A stretch of DNA of 47,695 bases, taken from an uncultured Butyrivibrio sp. GTDB taxonomy: Bacteria; Bacillota; Clostridia; Lachnospirales; Lachnospiraceae. Both the position numbers and the translations under genes were made by a program. The stretch's first letter is position 1, and every line of letters starts with the position of its first letter. The notes under the pieces were generated by a model. That model saw only the letters and a program-made list of their open reading frames with translations, did no database searches and was not told the DNA's origin. Positions 1 through 8,624 of the stretch are shown piece after piece. Location: the NCBI GenBank assembly GCA_946546925.1, contig CAMNOS010000005.1, positions 1-47,695 on the forward strand, in the 5' to 3' direction.

Positions 1-51
1 CGCCAAACGGTTTTCAAGACCGCCTCGTTATGACCGCTTCGATATCGCTCC
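1..51 (-). tRNA. tRNA-Ser (anticodon UGA), 3' part outside the window
   Basis: On the minus strand the sequence starts GGAGCGATATCGAAG and continues through a D-arm and an anticodon arm whose loop reads CUUGAAA. This is the UGA anticodon at 14-16, flanked by a 5-bp stem. The GGAG acceptor start and the CGAAG...GGUCAUAACGAGG pattern are typical of bacterial tRNA-Ser. Only the first 51 nt are present; the variable arm, T-arm and 3' acceptor lie beyond base 1. It reads UCN serine codons. Confidence 0.9.
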
Positions 52-113
52 GAGTAAACTCATCTTACTTCCTGATAAGTTCTAATGCTTTCTGCATCTT
101 GCGCAGCGCAAAA

Positions 114-145
114 ATTATATTAACAAACCCCAGGGTATAAGTCAA
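114..145 (-). promoter_or_regulatory. Probable sigma-A promoter of the tRNA-Ser gene
   Basis: On the minus strand a TTGACT -35 box (140-145) precedes an AT-rich -10 region. It can be read as TAATAT with a 17-bp spacer or as TATAAT with a 20-bp spacer. It lies about 60 nt upstream of the mature tRNA 5' end. The leader contains a small palindrome, TTGCGCAGCGCAA (99-111). I saw no clear terminator for the glycosyltransferase gene that ends at 196. Confidence 0.5.
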
Positions 146-195
146 GCATCTTTTTAAATTTTTTTCTATAAACTTTTGTTTATTTTTTATTCAGC

Positions 196-1287
196 TTATT
201 TTTTAGCAAAATACAGCTTGTTATAGATAGCCACAATCTTGTCAACAATTCGCTCAGCGCTGTACTTTTTCAGAACTTTTTCCCTACCGTTTTTCACCAG
301 TAAATCAACATCAATTTTTCTATCCATAATTTTCAAAATACCCTGTTCCAGACTGACAGAATCTTTTGGATTGACAAGAATTCCATCTTTTCCGTCCTCA
401 ACAATCTCAAGAATGCCGCCCACACCGCTTGCCACTACACAGCAACCATTGAGCATTCCTTCTATCACCGCAAGTCCGAAGCCTTCAAAATATGACGGAA
501 CCGCAATAATTCCGCAATCATCAAACGCCTTCTTCTTATTCTGCCCGTCGATCCATCCAAGATACTTCACATAGGGAGCCCTCTTTTCCACCTCTTTGAT
601 GTAATCTGTATCCTCAAATATCCCGCCTAAATACAGCTTCACTAAGGGTCTGTCAATGTGTATCCTGTCTATTGCCTCAAGAAGCTCACCAATTCCCTTG
701 TCTTTGCAGATCCGTCCGAGAAACAGAACCTTGTCGGTGTCATGAGCCCTGATATTCTGACATGAATCGTCTAAACTCCCGCCACTAACTGCCCCTGTCA
801 GAATCCCGTTTGGCATCACAACTATCTTGTTCTCATCAGTAAGTCTGCCAAAGAAGTCCTTCCATGACCGGGTAAGCACAAGCAACACATCCGCCATGTC
901 CAGGACTTTTCGTATGTATCTTTGTCTTTTTGTACTTATCTGGTTTTCGAAATAATTTATGAAATCCCCACCGTGCTGATGGAATACTATCTTTTTGCCA
1001 TGTCTCTTTGCCGCTCTGACAAAAAAAGATTTCCGCATAAAACTGCTGTCAGATGATGCATGGATATGAACTATATCAGAATCCTTCAGCGAAAAGAGAA
1101 ACCTAAAATAAGCCAGAACAGCCACAATGAGCTTTCCGGCCTTTGAGCCCTCCTTCATGGTCCCTATGTATTTAAGTTCAACCCTGTCCTTAAGCCCCGC
1201 ATCATAATAGGTGTTCACCATTGCAGAAATACCGCCGTGAACACCTCTGTCGGGGCCAACCATCAGGACTCTGATCTTATCATTCAT
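196..1287 (-). CDS. GT4-family glycosyltransferase (GT-B fold)
   Basis: A 363-residue protein that should transfer a sugar from a nucleotide donor to a cell-surface glycan or lipid acceptor; donor and acceptor are unknown. The N-terminal GT-B domain begins with RVLMVGPDRGVHGGISAMV, a glycine-rich acceptor-side loop. It carries HIHASSD and FHQHGGDF motifs. The C-terminal domain has FLGRICKDKGIGELLEAI and the nucleotide-sugar signature EGFGLAVIEGML near residues 270-280, followed by VVASGVGGILEIV. These are typical of GT4 (glycosyltransferases group 1). No signal peptide or transmembrane segment is seen, so it is probably cytosolic or peripheral. The ATG follows AGGAGATAAGG. The gene lies 17 nt downstream of ispD and is the last of the run before the tRNA. 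Confidence 0.85.
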   Translation of the reverse strand: MNDKIRVLMVGPDRGVHGGISAMVNTYYDAGLKDRVELKYIGTMKEGSKAGKLIVAVLAYFRFLFSLKDSDIVHIHASSDSSFMRKSFFVRAAKRHGKKIVFHQHGGDFINYFENQISTKRQRYIRKVLDMADVLLVLTRSWKDFFGRLTDENKIVVMPNGILTGAVSGGSLDDSCQNIRAHDTDKVLFLGRICKDKGIGELLEAIDRIHIDRPLVKLYLGGIFEDTDYIKEVEKRAPYVKYLGWIDGQNKKKAFDDCGIIAVPSYFEGFGLAVIEGMLNGCCVVASGVGGILEIVEDGKDGILVNPKDSVSLEQGILKIMDRKIDVDLLVKNGREKVLKKYSAERIVDKIVAIYNKLYFAKK

Positions 1288-1304
1288 GAAAAAGCCTTAT
1301 CTCC

Positions 1305-2024
1305 TCATTCACCGCGACGTTTTCTGTCAAGTATAGCCTCAGCCACGACAATATCTTCAGGTGTCGTGATCTTGATGTTGTCGTATGACCCTTCCACGAG
1401 TTTTACCTTAGTGTCCGTAAAATATTCGACAACCATGGCATCATCGGTTATATTGACACCTCTAGCCATAAGTTCACCCTCTTCCCGGTCAAGGCGCATG
1501 TAGAGATCCAGGATCATCTTAAAAGAAAAAGTCTGGGGAGTCTGTATCGTCCAAACCAGGTTTCTGTCAGGTGTGGAAGCTGCAAAGCCCTTTTCATCCG
1601 CAATCTTAACAGTGTCTTTGGCCGGCATACCTGTAGCACATGCTTTAAATTCCTTAACTGCAGCAAGATTCCTCATGATCATATCCCTGTTGACAAACGG
1701 CCTTGCCCCGTCATGAATAAAAGCATAGTCGCAGCTAGGGTCAGCTGCCAATAGTCCGAGTCTTACGCTGTGATACCTGGCAAGTCCGCCCTCCACAACG
1801 GCTGTGACTTTGTCAAAACCATATTTTTCCACGATATCTTTTTTGACCAGTTCGACATCTCCACGTGGCACCACAAGCACGATATCGTCGACGATGCTCT
1901 CCTCGAATGCCTTCAGAGAATAATAGATCAGTGGCTTTCCGCCGATCTCAATGTACTGCTTTTTAACTTCACTTTTCATTCTGCTGCCGGAACCACCTGC
2001 CAGCACCACTGCAACTGTCTTCAT
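1305..2024 (-). CDS. ispD: 2-C-methyl-D-erythritol 4-phosphate cytidylyltransferase
   Basis: IspD couples CTP to 2-C-methyl-D-erythritol 4-phosphate in the MEP isoprenoid pathway, giving CDP-ME for undecaprenyl and quinone precursors. The 239-residue protein has the expected length. It opens with VVLAGGSGSRMKSEVKKQY, the CTP-binding G-rich loop with its basic residues (Arg15, Lys22). It then shows the IHDGARPFV motif near 104-112, the VWTIQTPQTF motif and the late TDDAMVVEY metal/substrate motif. The start is supported by GGGAGGT five bases before the ATG. TarI/IspF-like cytidylyltransferases share the fold. Because the polysaccharide locus is far away and the sequence is close to IspD, I prefer IspD to a ribitol-phosphate enzyme. 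Confidence 0.9.
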   Translation of the reverse strand: MKTVAVVLAGGSGSRMKSEVKKQYIEIGGKPLIYYSLKAFEESIVDDIVLVVPRGDVELVKKDIVEKYGFDKVTAVVEGGLARYHSVRLGLLAADPSCDYAFIHDGARPFVNRDMIMRNLAAVKEFKACATGMPAKDTVKIADEKGFAASTPDRNLVWTIQTPQTFSFKMILDLYMRLDREEGELMARGVNITDDAMVVEYFTDTKVKLVEGSYDNIKITTPEDIVVAEAILDRKRRGE

Positions 2025-2042
2025 ATCGTACCTCCCTCACTT

Positions 2043-3182
2043 TTATTTCACGCTCTCACGACCATGGAACCGCCTCTCCCTGTCACCTAAAGGAAGATTC
2101 GGAACCGCATTCATATCAAGGCCAAAACGCACGCCTTTTTTGTACTCATAATAAGCTGCCGCGCCAATCATTGCAGCATTATCCGTGCAAAGAACAGGCG
2201 AAGGTCTGTAAAAGCTCAGATTCTCCTCGCTGCATCTTTTTTCGCACAGCTCCCTAAGAGCCGTGTTTGAAGCTACACCGCCGGCTATCGCAAGCTTATC
2301 ATAGCCATATTCCCTGCAGGCTTTAATCGCATGCTCAACAAGAACTTCAACCACAGCTTTCTGGAATGATGCCGCAACATCATTTGTATTTAATTCCTGC
2401 CCCTGCATTTTGGACTGGTTTATCAGGTTCAGGACAGATGATTTTAATCCGGAAAAAGAGAAATCATATTCAGCATCGGGAATTTTGGCCTGCGGAAAAG
2501 AAAAGGCTTCAGGATTGCCATCTCTGGCAGCCTTATCAATCTTGGGCCCGCCGGGGTATCCGAGGCCGATAGCCCTTGCAACCTTGTCAAAAGCCTCTCC
2601 TGCTGCATCGTCTCTTGTCTGACCGATAATTTCATATTCTCCGTAGTCCTTGACGACTACAAGATGAGAATGCCCACCGGATACCACAAGACAGACAAAG
2701 GGCGGTTCAAGATCCTTATTCTCGATAAAATTGGCACTTATATGCCCCTCTATGTGATGTACCCCTATAAGGGGCTTTCCAGTGGCAAAAGAAATAGCCT
2801 TGGCCTCAGAAACGCCCACCAAAAGAGCGCCCACAAGCCCCGGCCCATAGGTCACCGCAATCGCATCGATATCATCAAGGGTCAGGCCCGCCTCTGAGAG
2901 TGCTGCCCTTATGCACCCGTTTATCTTCTCAACGTGCTTTCTGGATGCGATCTCAGGAACAACACCGCCGTAGATTGTATGAAGCGCGATCTGAGAAGAA
3001 ATGATGTTGGACAGAACTTCTCTTCCGTTACGCACAACCGCTGCTGCGGTCTCATCGCAGGAGCTCTCAATAGCAAGAATTGTCACATCGCCATCAACAG
3101 CTTCAGCAAATTCACCTTCCTTGACGGACATGAATATCACGCCGTCTTTTTCAATATTCTTATCTATCTGCATATGCCGCAA
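2043..3182 (-). CDS. tsaD: tRNA N6-threonylcarbamoyladenosine transferase TsaD
   Basis: TsaD (Gcp/Kae1) transfers threonylcarbamoyl from its AMP adduct to A37 of ANN-decoding tRNAs, acting with TsaB and TsaE in the cytosol. Visible motifs are [14 protein letters not shown] near residues 37-50, the HIEGH metal site, VSGGHSHLV, and the C-terminal [14 protein letters not shown] with TDNAAMIG. Those two are ASKHA nucleotide-binding motifs. The start is uncertain. The longest form begins with TTG at 3182 just after GAGG, an ATG lies at 3173, and another ATG at 3131 would give 362 residues. Typical TsaD begins close to the ILAIESS motif, so the N-terminal 17-30 residues may not be translated. The partners tsaB and tsaE lie 2.5-4 kb upstream in the same direction. 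Confidence 0.93.
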   Translation of the reverse strand: MRHMQIDKNIEKDGVIFMSVKEGEFAEAVDGDVTILAIESSCDETAAAVVRNGREVLSNIISSQIALHTIYGGVVPEIASRKHVEKINGCIRAALSEAGLTLDDIDAIAVTYGPGLVGALLVGVSEAKAISFATGKPLIGVHHIEGHISANFIENKDLEPPFVCLVVSGGHSHLVVVKDYGEYEIIGQTRDDAAGEAFDKVARAIGLGYPGGPKIDKAARDGNPEAFSFPQAKIPDAEYDFSFSGLKSSVLNLINQSKMQGQELNTNDVAASFQKAVVEVLVEHAIKACREYGYDKLAIAGGVASNTALRELCEKRCSEENLSFYRPSPVLCTDNAAMIGAAAYYEYKKGVRFGLDMNAVPNLPLGDRERRFHGRESVK

Positions 3183-3209
3183 AAACCTCGCATTATAAAT
3201 GTACTGCCG

Positions 3210-4106
3210 TCACCTTTTAAGGCCGCCTCCGAACTTAACCAGAGCATCTGCCTCTTTCTGTCTGTTGGCACTGTTATCAAAGAGAAAAGAGATATCGTCC
3301 TTACTGGTAAGCTGCTCAACATCTTCCGGCACAGTCACATCACCGGGATGGAAAAGTATCTCCATATCGGAAAGCCCCCTGTCTGCCATGATGTCAGCGC
3401 CGGCATTAATACACTCTTTTACGCTGTCATAGAACATGTGCCCGGAGAGCATTACCCCCATAAACAGCTTATTTTCTACGCCCAGGCTTCTGAGTTCCAT
3501 GGCGTATTTGCGCTCATTGCGTCTGCTCAGGGCATTAAGCACCAGAACTTTGATGACGTTTATAGTTTTGATGCCGCTAATCTTTCCTGCACTTCTCCTG
3601 TAGATATCAAGATCTTCCTTGGGAAATCTGATATACGAAACCTGTAGATTGTTCTTTTTGATTACATCCATGATGGCATCAAAAATAAGCGGAAGCATGT
3701 GGTAGTGAACATGTCCGTCAATCCTGAATCTGCCATCATTCATGTACTGCTCGCAAGCAGTAAGCTGCGCCTCCACCTCCCGCCTTATCGCCTTGTAGTA
3801 AAAGCGTCTGATAACAGGCACAAAGCCCAGAATAAGGAGCTTGCCAAAGCCTATATTAAAGTTGCCGTTCTTGTCTGTCAGGCGCTTAGCCTTGTCGCCC
3901 GTAAGCGGCCTTCCTTCCACAAAGTTCAGATGCACGGTGACAAAGAGCTTCTTCCTGAAGTCCTTTATTTCATCCATGCATTCAGCCAGATAAGGGCTGT
4001 TGGGCATAATACTTATCCCGTTGAGTGCTCCGTTGTGATAGCAGTGCATAATGTGCCTGCTCTGGGTCTTAAACAGACCGTAGTCATCTGCATGATATTC
4101 GATCAT
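3210..4106 (-). CDS. ChbG/HpnK (YdjC) family carbohydrate deacetylase
   Basis: The 298-residue protein starts with MIEYHADDYG, the metal-binding HADD motif of the YdjC/ChbG fold. It continues with VHLNFVEGRPLTG and DGHVHYHMLPL, which supply further metal and catalytic histidines. Family members remove N-acetyl groups from small glycans such as chitobiose or a hopanoid-linked GlcNAc. The substrate cannot be read from sequence. A C-terminal EILFHPGDV motif fits the family. The start codon sits two bases after the stop of the upstream anchored protein, with GGAAGAAG as ribosome site, so the two are probably co-translated. It may deacetylate a cell-wall or recycled amino sugar, but this is inference. 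Confidence 0.8.
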   Translation of the reverse strand: MIEYHADDYGLFKTQSRHIMHCYHNGALNGISIMPNSPYLAECMDEIKDFRKKLFVTVHLNFVEGRPLTGDKAKRLTDKNGNFNIGFGKLLILGFVPVIRRFYYKAIRREVEAQLTACEQYMNDGRFRIDGHVHYHMLPLIFDAIMDVIKKNNLQVSYIRFPKEDLDIYRRSAGKISGIKTINVIKVLVLNALSRRNERKYAMELRSLGVENKLFMGVMLSGHMFYDSVKECINAGADIMADRGLSDMEILFHPGDVTVPEDVEQLTSKDDISFLFDNSANRQKEADALVKFGGGLKR

Positions 4107-4107
4107 A

Positions 4108-4689
4108 TTATTCTTCTTCCTTCAATGTCCATCCGAGTATCTTCCAGTTACCTTTTTCTTCATCTCTTCTGAGGATAAACGAATAGTAATTAGCCGTTGT
4201 TCCGTTGCTTGCATGACGAAGGTTAAAGAGGCAGTCCACATTGCACATCTTCCTGCCGTTGACTGTGACCTCATCCGGTTCTTTTGTCTGCACAACAAAG
4301 GCAGAAATCGAATAATCCCCGTCCCGTCTCTCCTTGACTTCGTTTCTTATCGACTGGGCAAAATTGGGGTTGTTTGCAAGAAGGTCCTCGTCCATAAGTC
4401 CCTGCACCACCGCGATCATCTGATCCCTCTGCTCATCTGAATAGGTCTCCCTGTATAGCACCTGCATTGATTTGGCGTAGAGCTCTACAACCTTTCTGGC
4501 ACTGGCAGGGTAGTTTTTTTCAAGATTGGTAGTGGTAATCTCGTCAACAACGGTTATCTCATAGGTCTCTTCATTGCTTGTGCTCTTATTCCTTGTAAAA
4601 AGAAAATACAGCCCAAGGACAACTATTGCCCCAAGCACTACCAAGACCACCGACTTTATTACCGCAGATGAAGTACTGCCTTTTTCCAT
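4108..4689 (-). CDS. Small membrane-anchored protein of unknown function
   Basis: A 193-residue protein with one N-terminal transmembrane segment (about residues 10-31). A positively charged FTRNKST stretch follows it, and then a soluble domain of about 155 residues, which may lie outside the membrane. The soluble part has an alpha-helical region (NYPASARKVVELYAKSMQ) and a C-terminal beta-rich part ending NWKILGWTLKEEE. That shape resembles small NTF2/lipoprotein-like folds, but I cannot assign a family. The start is backed by AGAGGGGG before the ATG. It lies just upstream of the deacetylase gene, with only one base between stop and start, so a joint envelope role is possible but unproven. 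Confidence 0.75.
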   Translation of the reverse strand: MEKGSTSSAVIKSVVLVVLGAIVVLGLYFLFTRNKSTSNEETYEITVVDEITTTNLEKNYPASARKVVELYAKSMQVLYRETYSDEQRDQMIAVVQGLMDEDLLANNPNFAQSIRNEVKERRDGDYSISAFVVQTKEPDEVTVNGRKMCNVDCLFNLRHASNGTTANYYSFILRRDEEKGNWKILGWTLKEEE

Positions 4690-4743
4690 ATCCCCCTCTT
4701 TTCTCCCCGCAACTTAAAGCAGGGAACTGTTCATATATCAGAA

Positions 4744-5664
4744 TTACTCTGTAAACTTAAGCTCAACACTTCTTCCGTCCTTGGCAGCTATCGCCTGGGG
4801 GAAGATCTTCTTAGTGTCCTCCATGAACTCCTTGGGATTGACAAGCGAAGGGCTGTAGTGGGTAAGCCACATTTCTTTCACGCCGGCATCCCTCGCCATT
4901 CTGGCCGCCTCGTAGAAAGTCATATGCTTGTTTTCTCTGGCCTTCTGCAGCTTGTCAGCTTCTCCATACATTCCTTCACAAATGAAAAGATCTGACCCTT
5001 CGGCATTCCGGACAATCCTGTCCATAGGTCTTGTATCGGTGCAGTATGTGAGCTTTATCCCCTTGCGCTCAGCACCGAGCACCATATCCGGTGTATAAAC
5101 CCTTCCGTCATCCAGGGTTATCGTTTCTCCCTTTTGCAAGCTGTTCCAGTACATTCGGTCAATTCCCGCGCTGTTTGCTGCATCCACATCAAACTTCCCC
5201 TGTCTTCTAAGGTTCATTGAGTAGCCGTAACAGGTTATGTTGTGGTTGACCTTGAAAGCTGTGACAGTAAAAAAGGGCATGCCATCTATTTCAAAAGAAA
5301 TCTCGTCATCTGTTATCTCTTTGAACAATATTTCAAACGGAAGCTCCGGCGCAATGACTCTTAAGGAATTAACAACCCTCTCAAGTCCCTTGGGTCCGAC
5401 AAGAAGAAGCGGCTCTGTCCTCTCAGCATTCCCCATTGTGAGGAGAAGCCCCGGAAGTCCGGATATGTGGTCTGCATGGAAATGTGTAAAGCAAACCACA
5501 TCTATCGGCTTGGCACTTATTCCTTTCTTTTTCATGGCTATCTGTGTAGCCTCACCGCAGTCGATAAGGACGCACTTTCCGTTGTATCTCACGATCAGTG
5601 ATGTGAGAAATCTGTTGGGAAGGGGCATCATTCCGCCCGTTCCAAGTAAACATACATCTATCAT
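4744..5664 (-). CDS. rnz: Ribonuclease Z (tRNA 3'-processing endonuclease)
   Basis: RNase Z cuts the 3' trailer of tRNA precursors that lack an encoded CCA. The protein has 306 residues, typical of the short bacterial form. It carries the metallo-beta-lactamase zinc motif HFHADH at residues 61-66, LIDCGEATQ near 34-41, a later CTDTRP motif and a C-terminal LTHYSPS. The insertion that forms the flexible exosite arm is present in the middle. The start ATG overlaps the tsaB-rimI stop (ATGA, 4 bp), with AAGGAAAG upstream, so translation is coupled to the tRNA-modification fusion gene. An arylsulfatase-like beta-lactamase fold is the only alternative and fits less well. Confidence 0.92.
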   Translation of the reverse strand: MIDVCLLGTGGMMPLPNRFLTSLIVRYNGKCVLIDCGEATQIAMKKKGISAKPIDVVCFTHFHADHISGLPGLLLTMGNAERTEPLLLVGPKGLERVVNSLRVIAPELPFEILFKEITDDEISFEIDGMPFFTVTAFKVNHNITCYGYSMNLRRQGKFDVDAANSAGIDRMYWNSLQKGETITLDDGRVYTPDMVLGAERKGIKLTYCTDTRPMDRIVRNAEGSDLFICEGMYGEADKLQKARENKHMTFYEAARMARDAGVKEMWLTHYSPSLVNPKEFMEDTKKIFPQAIAAKDGRSVELKFTE

Positions 5665-6917
5665 GAATCTTTCCTTTTCCAGTAGATCACTGCGTCATCT
5701 TTGGGCTCTTCATAAAAACCGGGGCGCACTCCCTCGCTCTTAAATCCAAGTTTCTCATAGAGACCTATAGCAGGCGCGTTGGAGGCTCTTACTTCCAGAG
5801 TGTAATCCTTAATTCCTATGCCTGCGCCACGCTCAATAAGCTGCCTGAGCATCTTGTAAGCACAACCCATTCGCCTTACGTCGCCCGATACTGACACATT
5901 GGTTATCTCTCCCTCTCCGGAGATATTCTGAACGCCGCAAAGGCCAACAATCCTTCCGGCCATCTCGGAAACAAGATAGATGGTATCATCCCTTGTCATG
6001 GCTTCAAGAAGCTGTTTCATGGTCCAGGCTTCCCTGCCAAGATACATATTTTCAAGTTTCCACGCATCTTCAACATCCTCAGCAGTCATCTCTCTGATGC
6101 GTATCCTTCCGGGTGTACTGCGATTTAACGCCCTGCGCTCTTTTATTTCTTTACCCTTCAAGCCATCACTGCCACCGCCTGATGAGTTCTCTTTTTCCTG
6201 AGCCTCACGCTCCGCCTGGGAAAGGCGCAGGTATTCAGGTGCAAACTCATCGGACGAGACAAACAGTCCTTCTTTGGCATACTCAGCTGCAAGTGCGCAA
6301 AGAGAGGCCGCGCTCTGGCGGTTCATGTTGAGAGGTGCAACCGAAAACGGCACCCCAAGAAGCTCTTCAAGCCTGTCGTGATACACAGGCACGCCGTCTC
6401 CGAGAAGGATAACAGGCTTCCCCATAGCATTCAGGCGCTCTGCAATGTCTTCCACAGATGTGGCAAACTGCTCCTTTATGACCTTCATGGAAAAAGATCT
6501 CTCGGAATTCTTTTCCTCGGTATCAGTGGGTACAAAGGTGTAGATACCCGTATAGACCTGATTCCTTTTGGCATCCATCATAGGGCAGATTATCTTCTCA
6601 TTGCCGTACAGATTGTAAGCAAGAGCATCCACAGTGGGAATCGGGATAATTGGCTTATCTATTGCCAGTGCAAGTCCCTTGGCAGTAGCGCTCCCTATCC
6701 TCAGCCCGGTAAAGGATCCCGGTCCCCTGGCGATTGCAATGGCATCAACGCTCTTAAGGTCAAGGTTGATCTTGTCTGCAATATCAGAGATCATTGGCAT
6801 CAGGATCTGTGAGTGTGTAGTCTTGTATTGAATTGAAAACAAAGCTGTGAGGATGTCGCCATCAGATATGGCAACACTTCCTACAAGCCCTGAAGTATCT
6901 ATCGCAAGTATCTTCAT
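5661..6917 (-). CDS. tsaB: TsaB-RimI fusion: t6A dimerisation subunit plus ribosomal-protein N-acetyltransferase
   Basis: A 418-residue fusion. Residues 1-235 are TsaB: ILAIDTSGLVGSVAI at the start, the ARGPGSFTGLRIG motif near 63-74, and PEYLRLSQ near 228. TsaB is the inactive paralogue of TsaD that scaffolds the t6A37 synthase. Residues 236-270 form a charged, glycine-containing linker. Residues 271-415 are a GNAT acetyltransferase with the RRMGCAYKML acetyl-CoA loop near 348-357 and ASNAPAIGLYEKLGFK near 378-393, the RimI signature. RimI acetylates the N-terminal alanine of ribosomal protein S18. The gene starts ten bases after the tsaE stop with AAGGA and overlaps rnz. Many clostridia encode tsaB and rimI as neighbours; here they share one chain. 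Confidence 0.92.
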   Translation of the reverse strand: MKILAIDTSGLVGSVAISDGDILTALFSIQYKTTHSQILMPMISDIADKINLDLKSVDAIAIARGPGSFTGLRIGSATAKGLALAIDKPIIPIPTVDALAYNLYGNEKIICPMMDAKRNQVYTGIYTFVPTDTEEKNSERSFSMKVIKEQFATSVEDIAERLNAMGKPVILLGDGVPVYHDRLEELLGVPFSVAPLNMNRQSAASLCALAAEYAKEGLFVSSDEFAPEYLRLSQAEREAQEKENSSGGGSDGLKGKEIKERRALNRSTPGRIRIREMTAEDVEDAWKLENMYLGREAWTMKQLLEAMTRDDTIYLVSEMAGRIVGLCGVQNISGEGEITNVSVSGDVRRMGCAYKMLRQLIERGAGIGIKDYTLEVRASNAPAIGLYEKLGFKSEGVRPGFYEEPKDDAVIYWKRKDS

Positions 6918-6926
6918 AGTTTGTCC

Positions 6927-7364
6927 TTAATGTTTGGTCATAGTAATGAGTCTGTAGTCAAAGCCCTTTTCCAGGTTCTTTTCTATCACTATCTCGGTGT
7001 AATGCTCCGGAAGCAGTTCCTCAATGAGGTTAGCCCACTCAATAATGCATATACCGTCTCCGTAGAAACAGTCCTCGTACCCAATCTCATCCATCTCACT
7101 TACATCACCGATCCGATATACGTCAAAATGGTAGAAGGGCATTCTCCCCTCATCATATACCTGCAGTATAGTGAAAGTCGGGCTGCTGACAGGCCCTGTA
7201 ATTCCAAGCCCCTTTGCCACGCCCTGAGTGAGGACAGTCTTGCCCACTCCAAGGTCTCCAATCAATGTATACACGCTTCCCGGAGCAGCACTCTCGCCAA
7301 TTCTCACGCCGAGGCTGTAAGTCTCCTTACTGCTGTTAGTCTCATATCTGGTTACTATCTCCAT
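6927..7364 (-). CDS. tsaE: tRNA t6A biosynthesis ATPase TsaE
   Basis: TsaE is the ATPase that resets the TsaB-TsaD complex during t6A37 synthesis. The 145-residue protein shows a P-loop at about residues 36-43 (GDLGVGKT). It then has the conserved SPTFTILQVY, the HFDVYRIGD motif and the IIEWANLIEELLP motif. All are diagnostic for the YjeE/TsaE family, and the length is normal. The ATG is preceded by AAAGGAG. Being first in a run with tsaB-rimI and rnz, it should sit near the promoter of that unit. I did not find a convincing promoter in the 60 bases between it and the upstream terminator. Confidence 0.95.
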   Translation of the reverse strand: MEIVTRYETNSSKETYSLGVRIGESAAPGSVYTLIGDLGVGKTVLTQGVAKGLGITGPVSSPTFTILQVYDEGRMPFYHFDVYRIGDVSEMDEIGYEDCFYGDGICIIEWANLIEELLPEHYTEIVIEKNLEKGFDYRLITMTKH

Positions 7365-7424
7365 ACAAACTCCTTTGGCTTATCGCATACCAATCCAAGA
7401 TTATCTTAACATATTTATTGCCGC

Positions 7425-7455
7425 AAAAAAAGCGCCGCAGGCACTCCCGCGGCGC
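7425..7455 (-). terminator. Rho-independent terminator of the HD-GYP gene
   Basis: On the minus strand GCGCCGC pairs with GCGGCGC (7 bp, all G/C) around a 10-nt loop and is followed directly by seven T. It lies 18 bases past the HD-GYP stop codon and should insulate the downstream tsaE gene. Confidence 0.88.
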
Positions 7456-7472
7456 GAAATGAACAGTTCGGT

Positions 7473-8558
7473 TCAGATTATCTCCTGAATATAAACTCCA
7501 GGACACTTGCTGAGGTCGATATAGTCGTCGGCGACCTTGATGGTCGGACGTGACAGTGCATTGCTGTTGATAAATATGATCTCACCCACCTCACCCGTAT
7601 TGAGTCGCACTGTGTTTCTGAGATAGGTATTAACAATGTTATGCAAAAAAGCAATGATCATCTCCGGATCATAGCGCTGAAAGCCCTCGTCCTCAAACAT
7701 TGATATGGCTATGAAAGGACACAGCGGTCCGCGGTAATACCTTGCACTCGTCATTGCATCATATACATCTGCTATTGCAACTGCCTTTGCATATTTATCT
7801 ATCTGTGGTCCTCGAAGCTTAAGGGGGTATCCGGTGGCATCATTCCTCTCATGGTGCATCAGCGCCGCATTCTTGACGTGGTTGCTGATGTTGAGTTCCT
7901 TAATAGCTTCGTATCCCTTCTGAGGATGAGTCATAATGATCCTGTACTCGTCATCCGTAAGGCGTCCTGGCTTGGTAATGATGGAATCCGGAATAAGGAG
8001 CTTACCTATGTCATGGAAAAGCCCCGCCTGTGTGGCTATCTCCACCTCCTCAGGACTCCATCTGAGCCACTGCGCAAGGATGTTGGTGATGAGCGCAACA
8101 TTTATGCAGTGTGTATAAGTCGCATCATCATAGAGCCTCAGATTATGGAGCATGTCAAAAATGTTTGAGGCGGTCCTTCCCTGTCCCAGAAGTGAATATA
8201 TGGGGGTCATCATATCATCAAGATCAAGCTCTTTGTTGCCCTTGAGAATATCATTTATAGTGTGCTCATACTTGTGGGCACACTCTTCAAAATCCTGTTT
8301 GAATTCTTTGAAATCTTCAGACTGCTTAAGGCGCTCGGAATAAGTGAGCTCTGTGACGGCAGCGTCGGTAACAGGCGCCGTTTCCGCAGGCTCATCCTCT
8401 ATAAGAACATCGATTATCGAGTAGAAGGCCAGCCTTGCAATATCCTTCTCGTTGAGCACCGTCCCCTTATCCAGTAGGCGGATATTTGATTCAAAAGAAA
8501 GAACATCGCTGGCCAGGACCATACCCGGCATGAGTTTTTTGGTAATTACTCTCTTCAT
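7473..8558 (-). CDS. HD-GYP domain phosphodiesterase (probable c-di-GMP hydrolase)
   Basis: HD-GYP proteins degrade cyclic-di-GMP and so link second-messenger levels to surface behaviour. With the start chosen here the protein has 361 residues. The N-terminal part is about 120 residues with a PGMVLASDV motif common in this group. The HD-GYP domain spans roughly 125-330: His150, the HD pair 182-183, His211, the HHERNDATGYP motif at 235-245 and Asp264/Asp267. The GYP motif is intact although the usual HHExxDGxGYP has Ala for the first Gly. No membrane segment or receiver domain is seen. The start at 8558 is fixed by a consensus promoter at 8590-8618, which lies inside any longer reading frame, and by the ribosome site AGGAA. 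Confidence 0.88.
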   Translation of the reverse strand: MKRVITKKLMPGMVLASDVLSFESNIRLLDKGTVLNEKDIARLAFYSIIDVLIEDEPAETAPVTDAAVTELTYSERLKQSEDFKEFKQDFEECAHKYEHTINDILKGNKELDLDDMMTPIYSLLGQGRTASNIFDMLHNLRLYDDATYTHCINVALITNILAQWLRWSPEEVEIATQAGLFHDIGKLLIPDSIITKPGRLTDDEYRIIMTHPQKGYEAIKELNISNHVKNAALMHHERNDATGYPLKLRGPQIDKYAKAVAIADVYDAMTSARYYRGPLCPFIAISMFEDEGFQRYDPEMIIAFLHNIVNTYLRNTVRLNTGEVGEIIFINSNALSRPTIKVADDYIDLSKCPGVYIQEII

Positions 8559-8589
8559 AGATTCCTCGTAATTTCGCCATATATATCTG

Positions 8590-8618
8590 ATTATAAGTAA
8601 GCTAAAAAAACTTGTCAA
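8590..8618 (-). promoter_or_regulatory. Consensus sigma-A promoter for the HD-GYP gene
   Basis: TTGACA (8613-8618, minus strand), a 17-bp spacer and TATAAT (8590-8595) match the consensus at all twelve positions. The predicted transcript starts about 25 nt before the ATG. Its -35 lies six bases from the -35 of the oppositely directed ribU promoter. Confidence 0.85.
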
Positions 8619-8624
8619 ACGCAC

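Noticed and set aside
1305-2024. IspD gene as TarI-type ribitol-phosphate cytidylyltransferase
   Set aside because: The motifs fit IspD, no TarJ-type reductase lies beside it, and it sits with tRNA and housekeeping genes rather than the glycan locus.
7365-7424. Promoter for tsaE operon
   Set aside because: A promoter is expected after the terminator, but the best boxes (TTGCGG and TAATCT) match consensus at only three positions each.
8559-8624. Upstream start that would add 22 residues to the HD-GYP protein
   Set aside because: It would place the consensus promoter inside the coding region and lacks a ribosome site.
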